Shown one piece after another: positions 35,341 through 46,400 of a stretch of 64,000 bases of DNA. The translations under genes and the position numbers were made by a program. Origin of the DNA: Heliocidaris tuberculata (lineage: Eukaryota; Echinodermata; Echinoidea; Camarodonta; Echinometridae); assembly GCA_025618425.1 (NCBI GenBank), contig CM046833.1, forward strand, positions 34,532,247-34,596,246, given 5' to 3'. The notes under the pieces were generated by a model. It was not told where the DNA came from and did no database searches. It worked only from the letters and a program-made list of their open reading frames with translations. Each line of letters starts with the position of its first letter. Position 1 is the first letter of the stretch.

Positions 35341-36399
35341 TACATGAAAATGAGTTCGTTTAAAGATGTGCTATGAACCCGACCATCTTGATCGTCTTTA
35401 ACAAACTAGTTGTCCCTTGAATACCCAAAATGCTGTCGAGCTGAAATTTCTTTATTTAAATCGTTAGATCTATATTTAAGGCATTATTATTTAATTTTGG
35501 TGATTTTACAACTTGTTCTTAAGTTTAAGAAAAAAATAATTATATTGTTTCTTGCTATGATTGGTTTACTTGTTATAATGTGCATTGTTTTGTCAAAGTG
35601 ACACATATTTTTCTTTCAAAACTGTTTTTAATATTATTCACCATGGTCTTACCTCTTGCATTCAATTCCATTTATTAGTAAATGGGTAATTCCAGGGTGA
35701 TGACTGAGCACCCATCATTTACTTTGTGATGTATTTCAACTTTATTTCTATCTTATTCAAAAATGATGACTATAATTGTGTGCAGTTTATTGTGTGGCAG
35801 TTGGTCAAGGAAAACCTTATGATTGATAATTATTTTCACAAGATCACATTTCATGTATTAAAGTTAGTGGTAGAAGTAGAACACCCCGACCAAAGAGCAA
35901 TTCTTAAAAATTCCAAAGTCACTGATCTAAATAACAAAACAAATACTTATAGACAGAACAAAATCTATTTTAGCTCTCACCTAACATCTTTAGCTTTTAC
36001 AATACTTTTTGGAATTTTGGATGATGTAATGCAGATATGATAAGAATTTAACGTTTATATTTAATACAGAAAATACAGAAGATATACTTTGTAAAATTTC
36101 TCAATTTAAAATTGGTTTTACCATGTGGTTTAACGTGGTTCTAGGTAATTTGGGGTTAAAATATATAAAAATTGAAAATGTCAATACACCTGACATACAT
36201 CAGCGAAAATGATGAATTTCAAGGTTGTTCTTTTATACAAATAGTTACAATAGGTCTAACATTGTCATGGAATTAGCTGTAGTATTTCATTCATAGGGTC
36301 CTATAATCAATTAAGAGAATAATGTCTTTGTCTTTGGTTTAAACAAAATGGAAGTGAAAATTTCGTCCGAAGACTACCCATCATTTTTAAAATTTTTTT
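35341..36399. other. No feature recognised
   Basis: AT-rich. The 104-codon frame at 35726-36040 shows no family motif and is not called as a gene. Confidence 0.35.
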
Positions 36400-37200
36400 A
36401 TTTATATTGATGCCCGAAACCATGCATATTTCAAAGGCATTACCTGAATTATACCTTTTCAGAGATTTAAATTTCATATAAATATTTTTTTCAAATAAAA
36501 ACTATGGGAATCATAATCATCCTAAAATTCCTTGTAAACCTATGGCAGGCGAGACTTTTTTTGTCAAAAGCATGCGTAGTCCCGATGATTTATGTGGGGT
36601 CTTTTCATTTTTTTGAGCCTTCACTGAGCTTTTTCAAAGCCTAAAATTACATGTAAAGCACATTTTTATTTTTTTTTCAAATAAAAACTCTATCGGAATC
36701 ATAATCATCCTAAAATTCCTTGTTTTCGCTTGTAAACCTATGGCAGGCGAGACTTTTTTTCTTTTTCTTTTTTCTTTTTTGTGAAAAGCATGCATAGTTC
36801 CTGCGATTTATGCGGGGTCTATTCGACTAGTTGAGTCTTAATCACACCTTTTCAGAGCTTTACAGTTTATTTAAGTCACATTTTTCAAAATTTCAATTTA
36901 ATTCTAGGGGAATTAGGATCATTCAAAAATCCCTGTTTTTGCGCGTTAAGCTATGGCAGCTGGAAGGCCAAGAGCATGCATATTCCCGGATATTTATGCG
37001 GGTCTTTTCCACTTTTTGAGCTTTTTCAGAGTCTCAAATTACATGTTTCAAGTCACATTTACAATAAATTCAAGGTAATACTAGGGGAACTATGATGATT
37101 CTGGAAATCCCTGTTTTCTCGTGTTAACCCTATGGCAGATGACTCTGTCAAAAAGCAGGCATGATCCAGGGGATTTATAGTGGCATTTTATTGAAAATAA
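36400..37200. repeat. Diverged tandem repeat, unit about 190-215 bp, at least four copies
   Basis: CTATGGCAG followed by AAAAGCATGC(G/A)TAGT or similar, GATTTATG(T/C)GGGGTC, TTTTTGAGC and TTTTCAGAG(T/C) recurs at about 36540, 36738, 36951 and 37131. A partial earlier copy begins near 36410. Confidence 0.8.
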
Positions 37201-38262
37201 AGGTTCAAGAAATGTTTTTTGAACTATCCGTCCTTACTCTCGTGCAAAAATCAGACTTGAAAAAAAAAATAGATATGAAATATCACTGAAGAAAAAGTGA
37301 GACATCTTTTCACGTGCTATACCCTATGGCGAACGTATCTTTCTGAGTCTTTTTTAACACAGTAGCAATTAACGCCTGCCGAATGTAGTATGGAAGTATA
37401 CTAGTAGTTGAGAGCGAAGATCTTAAAAGGCGAAGATAAAACACTCCCTCGATTTTGCAGGGTACGATGTAATGGCCAGGGGAAGGGCGCCCAAAAGCGT
37501 TGGGTAGGTAGACTAACGCATTGACTTTGTACAATCCATTTGAGGAAAATGACCAAGGGGGTGAAATACTTGAATTCAGAAGAGGGCAATGGCTTGAAAA
37601 TTAATGAGGAGGAGAAAAAAAAAAAGTTAGGTGCATACAACAGGGGACATGCTGCTATCACAGTGCATGTTGTTGCATGTCGGTGCCCATTTTCTTTACA
37701 CTTAAATATTTTTAAAATGTAATTTTTTTTCCAAAGATGATCAATTATAGTTAAAATAGTAATCATACATACACACACCCACACACACACACAAACACAC
37801 ACGCACAGGGGGGGGGGGGGGCTCCGGGTGTGTTTTTTCTGATAATTTTGATAAATGTTGCCTGACTTTGTTTAAATTATAGGCACGTTCGAGCGAGTGA
37901 AATGAGACATCTTTTGCTGTGGGAGGGGAGGGCATTGTAGCCCTCTTGACTTCAGCTCCTCTACCTTATGGGCCTACATTTTACTGGTACATGTAGTAAT
38001 ACGGGTACCTGTTTTTTAAAGCCGCACAGTTTCTTTGAAGCTATATCATAGCTCTCTTTGTATATAAGAAAAAGTGGTAAATGTAGGTAAAATGGGCACC
38101 GGCGTAAATCCGGTTCAAGGAGTGGGGGGGGGGGGGGGGGTATGATAACAATATTGAGCGGAAATTTCCAAAGTTTGGAGGCACCGATAGTCATTTCTGG
38201 AAAAAAGGGCACCTACAACGGGTGGCATATATATATATATATATATATATGCACATACATAC
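37201..38262. repeat. (CA)n microsatellite, poly-G and (AT)n tracts; no gene
   Basis: CACACACA at 37771-37805 followed by a run of G (37808-37820), a second run of G (38125-38139) and (AT)n at 38227-38250. Short frames here show no resemblance to known proteins. Confidence 0.6.
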
Positions 38263-39815
38263 CATAGGCATAGCCAGGGGGCACAGGGGGACCATGGCCC
38301 CCTATTCAGCCCCTTAATAAAAAGCGAGAGCGAAAAAGCGGGGGAAGTGAGAGAAAAGGCCTAAAAAGGCGCTGCAAGCCGTAATCTTTCTCTCAAAATT
38401 TGCTAAAACGTCAAAGTTTTCGCGCTTCGCGCGGGAAGGTGAAAATACATCCCCTCTCCCTGCACCCACCCCTGTTACATACAATGCAATGTTGCGTCCA
38501 AATAGTCGAAAAGCAGCCCGGGCGTCGAACTAACTTTCCTTCTAAAAATGGGTGCTACGAGCCGTTATCTTTCTCTCAAATTTGCTAAAAACGTAAGAGC
38601 TTTCACGCTTCGCACGGGAGGAGAAAAACTCCCCCCTCCCTGCACCACTCCTGTTACATACAGTGCAGTATTGCGTCCAAATAACTGAAAAGCAGTCCAG
38701 ACGTCGAACTAACTTTCTGCCTAAAAAAAGGGGATACGAGCGTTATCTTTCTCTCAAATTTGCTATAAAACGTCAGAGCTTTCGCGCTTTGCGTGGGAGT
38801 GGGAAAACTTACCCCTCCCTGCACCCACCCCCTGGGGAGCACGCTTATGAGAATGGGAAGGGGGCGTTTTTGTTGTTGTTGTTTTTTTTTTCGAAAGGAA
38901 GAGGGGCTCTTATCAGAAGAAATAAGTGAACTGCTTAGAAAAAAACCCATGTCAAAATGAATAAGGGGAATTTATCAGAGGTGTAAAGGCACTAATCAGA
39001 GTTGACAAGTTTCATTTAGCAGAAGGCAAAAGGGCACTTGTCAAATTAGAACGGGCACCTCTCATATTTGAATAGAGGCCACTGCCACAGGTGAAGATGC
39101 TCTTATCAGATGGAAAGGGGGTAATTCTTGTATCTGAAAAGTGAGAGTTAGAAAAAAGGGCAGTTATTGAAACTGGGATTAATAGGTACATTTGATGGAA
39201 ATGATTGAAAAGGGAATTGTCGAAGGAAAGATTTTATTAGGGTTTTATGAGAGGTGAAAAGGGAAGAGGCTCGTTTTTACCAATAAAATAAAGGGAACAC
39301 TTATCAGAAAGAATAGGGGCAATTATAAGATTAAAAAGGGGCACGTGTTAAACGATACTTATGGAAGGGGAAGGGGCAATTCTTACAAAGGAAAAGGAAC
39401 AGTTGTCAAGAAGAAGGGGCACCTCTCATATTTTGATAGGCCTTTGGCAATTATCATTGGTAATGTAGACCTATCAAATTCTAAGAATGTGGAACGGGCA
39501 GGAATATAAAGGAAAGGGGGCACTTATCTGAAGTAAAAGGAACACTTTCCTATGTAAAAGGGGGAACTTCTAGGATATCCAAATTCCTCAAATACTGCGA
39601 ACACTGTAATGCCCATTTGGGGCATTTGGGGTCGGATTTTAAGCCTTAAATATCATGTTTGTATAATTTTACTTCTTGAAAATTCCAACATAGCTTCTTT
39701 GCCAATCATTTTACACACTGATATCAAATAATTTTGAATTATAGTGTTTGAAATGTGTATTGATGCGAAATTCAACACAAAAAATATTAGCCCGGATCCG
39801 CCCATTTGTACCAAT
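38263..39815. repeat. Composite repeat: three about 182-bp tandem copies, then a degenerate minisatellite
   Basis: 38372-38830 holds three copies of a unit with ATCTTTCTCTCAAA(A)TTTGCT, GCTTTC(G/A)CGCTTCGC, CCCTCCCTGCACC and GTTACATACA(A/G)TGCA, spaced about 182-184 bases. From about 38880 to 39560 the words GGGGCACTTATCAGA and AAAAGGGGCA recur with much variation. The block starts CATAGCCAGGGGGCACAGG and ends near GCCCGGATCCGCCC, so it may be one large hAT-like element; no TSD found. Confidence 0.7.
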
Positions 39816-40179
39816 GGAAAACATGTTATAGTAATGGACATGGATGAGAGATTTTGATATACTTGTATAAAATAATGATCATGAGATATGATTAATCATA
39901 TCTCATGATCTTTTGCATTTTAATTACAACTTATAAGGATGAATTCTCACTACTATAACGGTCTTTTATATTAATTTTATCAATTTTATCAATATAACTG
40001 ATTGATATAGAAATTATTTTTTCCTTGAAAAGTGTGTGTAGGGGGGGGGGGTATATTTGTACAGGCCATCCCCTCCCCCTCCCCGAAAAGTGGGGGGTAT
40101 ATATAGCCCCATGATCCCCTGGGATTTACGCCAGTGAAAATGGGTTGTACTCATTACAAAGAGAGGAGCTATCAGAGAC
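39816..40179. other. Palindromic AT segment and hAT-like end fragment
   Basis: AATGATCATGAGATATGATTAATCATATCTCATGATC at 39873-39911 is a near-perfect inverted repeat around TTAA (described in halves: GATCATGAGATATGATT and its complement). 40036-40136 has a G run and GGGATTTACGCCAGTG, an end-like sequence of the poly-G family. Confidence 0.45.
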
Positions 40180-40270
40180 AGAGAGTGAGCGCTAATCACC
40201 CGGTACCCGGGCCGGGCATATTGCCAAAGATGTCAAAGCTAAAGCGAGATTTTTTCAAAGACTGATCAAA
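40180..40270 (+). promoter_or_regulatory. PEX19 upstream region and 5' leader
   Basis: No TATA box is visible. The start codon context is TCAAAATGGCG, with A at -3 and G at +4, favourable for initiation. A 12-codon upstream frame (ATG at 40230, TGA at 40263-40265) ends five bases before the PEX19 ATG. It would lie in the leader if transcription starts upstream of 40230, which cannot be seen here. Confidence 0.4.
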
Positions 40271-40403
40271 ATGGCGACGAACAGTGACACCAAGAAGGCG
40301 AGTGAGACCGCTGCAGGCGAGGGAAAACCCTCGAAGGAATCGTTAAGTCAGATAGCTGACAAGGAAATTCAAGAGAACACAGATCTCGATCAGTTATTGG
40401 AAA
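40271..40403 (+). CDS. PEX19: PEX19 coding exon 1
   Basis: Residues 1-44 plus one base. The donor is GAAA|GTAAGT. The first base of the Ser codon (A) is completed by GT of exon 2, giving LLES-A. The intron that follows is about 5 kb. Confidence 0.95.
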
Positions 40404-43400
40404 GTAAGTGCAGATTTTGTTTTCATAGGAATGTGATTGACTCAATCAATCACTGAGTGTTTTCCAAGGGGCGTTGAAAATCTCAGTCCCACATGTTTAT
40501 TTTTTAGTTGGGTAAAGAAGTGGAACGTTGAAAGGGGAGGGGGGGGGGGGGGGGGGGGGGGGGGAGCATGCACACCAGGGGTGGTATTCTGAAAATTGTA
40601 ACTTTTTTGTAACTTTTGTTGTATCTTCCGGAGATAATACCTCGCTAATATTGTAAGTTGGTATTCTGAAAATTGACTTAAGTAGACCGAAAAATTCTGT
40701 CTCTCGTTCATGACATTAGCCTCTTAAAGACTTAAGACTTTTAAGTCTTAATTTTGACAGGGTCGGCCATTCACTTAGAGACAGAAACACTCCTATCACT
40801 CTGCTGTGCAAACTTTCTGAGAGCCGACGAACAGTCGGCATGTAGTCGTAAAAGGGCTTGTAGACCCCTTTTTAAAATTATTTTTACAAATTGAATAGAT
40901 TAGGCCTAGGCTCTAAACATTCACAAATCTGTTCACTTACCAATTTGACTGTTTTATTCCTTGTAATGCTCCTTTTTCAGGTAATTCAGGGTCCAAGTTA
41001 TTATCCGTTTGAAAATCTTGCAGCCGTATTCAAACGGTTTCCTCTGCGCAGGAATGAAGATAACATCGCACCCGTTCTGTCTACGTACAAGGGAAAATTA
41101 TTATGAAGGGAAAAAATCAATGTGTGCGAGTTCGTAATGAATTCATCACATTTTTCGGGCGTAGTCAGTAGATGCTGCAAAGTGCAGCTGGTAGCCGGTC
41201 CTTTGTCCGTTTGCATTGCCATTGCACACACACCAAGTAATAGTGGTCATACACCCACACCAAGTAATGGTGGTCATACTGACCACTAAGCGGGATGAAC
41301 GTAAAAATACTAGTCATTTTCTGTCGCATGTACTAAAGGTATGGGGGGGGGGGGAATAAGATAAATATTTCAAATTCAGCTCTTAAAAATCTTACTCCTA
41401 CCTTAAATGGCCGTTAGGAAGAACTCATGATATTTCCAGCAAAATCCAAAGTCAAAATCATGTCCAAAACGGAAGAAATTCATGCCAATTTTTTTCGCTA
41501 TCGCATGTTGTTTTTATTCTGTCAGTGTCTCAGATTAAACTCGGCCAATAAAATTTTGTCCACAAAGAAACTTGGTATCAAAAATTGAAAATCGGGACTT
41601 TTACGTGTGTGCGATAGGGACCAAATTTTTAACGGCCGAATATTTTGGGAGGTGATGTCAGCGCTCGCGGCGATCAGGAAATGTACACAACGACTTGCGA
41701 TACCCTGTTTCGCCCATTCACACTTCTGCAAGGTTATTGGAGATTCACGTTTCGCCAGAACTGACAGTAAATTACAGATTTCATTTTTGGAATTATCTTT
41801 TCCAACATCGGTGCGTTGAATTTATTGTATATCGTGGATATGTGGGTGTCGGTTTTTGTAAATTAAATGCAGATTTTTAGTGAATGTTGGTGACTTTTGT
41901 GCAGTGGTGTTTTGAAAGTGTTGAGGTGTATGACTGCCTAGAGTCTACACACGGAGTATAGTAAAGTCGCTATGAGTGGTCACACTGACCACTAAGCGGG
42001 ACGAATGCAAAAATAATAGTCATTTTCTATCACATGTACTTAAGGTATGGGGGGGAAAAATAAGATAAATATTTCAAATACTTCCTTTCAAATTCAGCTC
42101 TTTAAAATCTTTCCCCTACCTTAAGTGGCCGTTAGGAAGAATTTCTGATAGATCTATTTCCAGCAAAATGAGTGATTGCACATGTAATGTTGCAAAATCA
42201 CTTTAAAATAGATCTGCATGGCATCATAATGATAATTTCACATATCACCCACACAGGGTACATTATCAAAATCAAAGAAAAGCAGCAGTGGCCATGAAAA
42301 AAAGTATCCATAAATATCACATTTTTAGCGATACAACTGGCGTTCTCACTACAAAAAAATTGAAATTTTAAAAATTGATTTAGATCTATGCCATTCTCTT
42401 GTTTTGAGAAATATGGTTTTGAGAAATGAGCTGAATTTCAAGAAATTTTAAATTTTAGTCATTAGATTTGGATTTTCATGTGTGGCAAGCTCAAAAGTGT
42501 CCGGTCGATATTCAGTGTGTGTGACACACCAGGGCGCCGCAGCGATAGCTCCGTGCAAATGGAGATGTCACTGTCAGATATCGCTGCACTGCTTTGCGGC
42601 TCTGGCATGGGACTCTGGCTCTGGCCGATGGGATCTTGCTCAGCTCGCGCACTCATGATGCACACACGAACTCTCCATTGAGTAACTTTGTACATTGGGC
42701 CTGCAAACTGGTACAAGTATGCCACAAACTGGCTCCAAAACAGAGAAAAAGGAAAAATTGATATTATTTGGGGGGATTATATTTTTGCTCAAACAGTAAC
42801 AATATGAATTTCCATTATTTGGGTAAAAAAAGTGAAAATAATTCTGGAATAAAGAGTTCTAAAATTGGATTTTGTCTTATAAAGTGTCTGCAGACCACAG
42901 CATCTACTGTAGAGTACATGTATATGTGACCCTCCACCACAAAACAACAATAAGTCGGGAATTTGGGGGTTTTGAATTTCAGCATAGTTTGAAAGCTTAG
43001 ATTCTAAGCTTTAGAATGATATATAACTTGTCTTGTATGGACTATAAAGCAAACCCTTGTAAATTACAGTGAGAAGGTCAAGGTGTCAGACAGACTGATG
43101 ACCAAAAGAATACAGAAAATGGGCTCTAAAGAAAAGTGACCATTATAGAGTGCCTAATCTGTGTTCTATTGTTTGTCGCACAAAAGGTTGAGTCAAAACT
43201 CCCTAGCATACACTGAAGTACTAACTGGATTGGGTTGAAACTTTCCACACTTTTAGAATACATAAATTTATTTGTTTTTTAGATTTTGAATATCAGACAG
43301 TGCATAGTTTTGAGCTATACCAGAAAAGCAATGTGAAGTACAATCCCAGCAAGCTGACACACAAAGTTTTAATGTCCAGGAAAAAATGGTCATTTTGAAT

Positions 43401-46400
43401 GAGAGTAAAAACATATTTCAACATGATATTTTGCACTGAAATTTGGTCAGATGGTAGATAAATAAATCAACTTTCAGAAAATACAGTGAACTTAAAATAC
43501 AAATTTCTACCCTAAACCATATTTTTCACCTGTTTACTCTAAAACTCCCATTGCGATTTATTGGTAGTTTTGTGGTGGAGGGTCCCTTTTTCTCCGGTGT
43601 GCAGCCGTTTTGTGGGAACTGTCAATGTTATTTTTTATGCAAATACTCATGGAATACTTCAGTACCGTCGATGGAGAGTCCATACACTTTCGTGGTCAGT
43701 GGTGTCTATTTTTCAAATTTTGCAAGTTCCTTGGTGGGTGGCCGTGCATTACCCGGCGGGCAAGAATTACGTCATTGGTAAACGCCCCCCCCCCCCCCCC
43801 CCCCCTGCAACTTGCTCTGCAAATTAAAATTTCTGCGACAGGGGGAAGACCACAGCCATCATACTCCCACATCAACATAAAATTTCACCTTGGATCGGAC
43901 AAATGGAGCTACAATATTTATCCAGTTATAACAGGTCGTTGATTGCAAATAGCAGTCACAAATTTGCAATTGATAGATCAATTTTAACTTTAGCAAATCA
44001 ATTTATACTTTCTGTTGCAAGAGGCAACCAGCAATCAATTACAAATTTGCAAAACTTATGAGTGATTTTAGGACCTAAAATTGACATGCAATTGATCGCA
44101 AGTTTCTTGCAACTCCCCCTAACGAAAATGTTCCTTTTGGAATCACACCCACTAAATTCAATAAAGCCTTAAACTCACTTATCATTTGGCTTAAATGAAT
44201 AATTTATAAAATTAAATTGGCTGGAATTCTCCTCATACCACATAAAGTTCTTAACGAGGTAAAGAGTTATTTCATTCATGAGATAGCTATTTTCTGTGAA
44301 AATATGAAGCAAGATTTACTTGAAAGATGTTTTAATCGACAGTGTATTATTTTACAGTTTTGCATCTTAAGCTCTGGTCCTCTTTCAATCTTTTAATTAT
44401 GTTTGTGTACTGTCAGTTCCAGTTACACTATCACAATATTGTGATTAGTTATGTTTTTTGTGTTTTTTTTTTTGGGGGGGGGGTGGGGGTTTACACTCAT
44501 TAGCTGTTTTTGCACATTATGGAAATGTATACTGTGCTATTATTCAATAAAATGCCCTACTGGGAAAAACGAATTGAAAAAAAACAAAAAACTTCCTCTT
44601 TCAGCTCATCCAACCACTTCAATGATCAGATCATTAAAAATGCGAAAAAATACAATTTATAGCGACATCGATGTGGGTTTACTTACCGTTCACATGTAGC
44701 TTTCACTGTGCAATTAGCATTACAGAGACGGCGAGATCAGCACAGAATGTGTGCTGTAGGTGAATGGAGTACAAGGCAGTGCAACACTGAGCGGTTCTGA
44801 CCCAGTATGATAAATTTAATTGTGCTAATATCCCGCACCGGCAGTATATGCGTGCGGGATATTAGCACAATTAAATTTAGAAACTCTGCAAAGTTTGTCA
44901 TCCGTGCAAGCTGCTAAGTCTGGGCTTTAACTCATCAGTTGTCGTGGGTTCAATCCCCGGCATGGCACTTATGTCCTTGGGCAAGGCATTTTATCTACAT
45001 TGCTCCTCTCCACCCAGGTGTTAAATGGGTACCCGGTAGGATGCGCACGTCACTGTGGCTAGAGTAGCACGTGTGCGCCTGTAAAATGGTTGCCAAGCTG
45101 GAATGCACATAAGTAGAGTGGAGAATGTGCACTCTGTGTGCAGAATCGCAATTGAATTCCATGACCGTGGTAATAATACAGTGTAAAGCGCTTTGACCAG
45201 TTACTTAATTGGCACTCTATAAAAGCAGTTTTTATTATATTAAACAATACTGCACGGTCATCTGGGTACTTTTTCACAAACAAATGAGATACACGATTTT
45301 ACTTGTCAGCTGAAACATACAAGTGATAATGGCATCTACGCCATGGAACCAGAGTTCAAAATATTTTTTGGGATTTGTCTCCTTTTAATATTTTACTGAA
45401 CCTTGTTATTCAGGTGCTCTGGGTGATTTTGACAAACCTCTACAACCAGCAGCATCAGAAGAACCAGACACTGCTACATCAAGTCCTGGGCTTAACATCT
45501 TGACTAACACAAAAAAAGAAGAGGGAGAAAAGAAGGCAGAAAAACAGACAAAAGAGGTGAATATTGGGATGTCCTTTGTGTGCAAACATAGGTATAGAAC
45601 ATCAGAAATATTAGGTAATAGTATACAGCATGTTATAGAACTACGTTTTCTTGAAATTACAAGAGAGGCGTAGACAAAGAGACTGACAGGAGAGAGAAAG
45701 GGAGAGATGCGGAGACGGACAGACAGACGGGAAGGTATATGGATTTTGGATGCTTGTATTCCTGAATTGAGAAACCTGTCACAATATTGAGGGTTGGAAA
45801 AAAGGTACAAACATTTAGTTTTACCATTGAAATTACTAATAGAAAGTACTGTAAAACTTGTGGGTGCATGTAACTTTCGCAAATTTCATGATAAACAAAA
45901 CCCCCGGTGATTAGCTGTTGGTAACGCCCTTACTTGTAGTCTTACTATGTAAGTCTCTTTGAATAATAATGTGACACTATTAATATCGTAGTATTACTCT
46001 CCTTAGGGGCCACAACTTCCACCAAGTCAGGATGCACTCTTTGAGGCCCTCTTAAATGACAGCCCAGCAGCCCAATAGCCCAGCACTCTGTTTTAGTTTC
46101 ATATTTTTCTCAATGGCTGGACATATTTATCTCTTTTGATCCAGTGGTCATTTTTATTATTTTCAGGGGCGAGAACTCCCACCAAGTCAGGATGCCCTCT
46201 TTGAGGCCCTCTTCAAGGCCCTCTTCATTGACGGGCCAGCAGCCCAGTCAGTCTGTTGCAGACTCTGAGAACGTCTTTTCTGATATCTTTTAAATTCATA
46301 TTTTTGTCAATGCCTGGACATATTCATATATATCTTTTGATCCAGTGGTCATTTTTTTTATTTTTCCAGGGTCCACAACTCCCAACAAATCAGGATGCTT

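Noticed and set aside
35726..36040. 104-codon frame next to the Tx1-like relic
   Set aside because: Its residues do not continue the reverse transcriptase blocks and no other motif is present.
38360..39560. CRISPR-like or regularly spaced array
   Set aside because: The repeats are degenerate, spacing is irregular and spacers are not unique. The genome is eukaryotic; this is tandem-repeat DNA.
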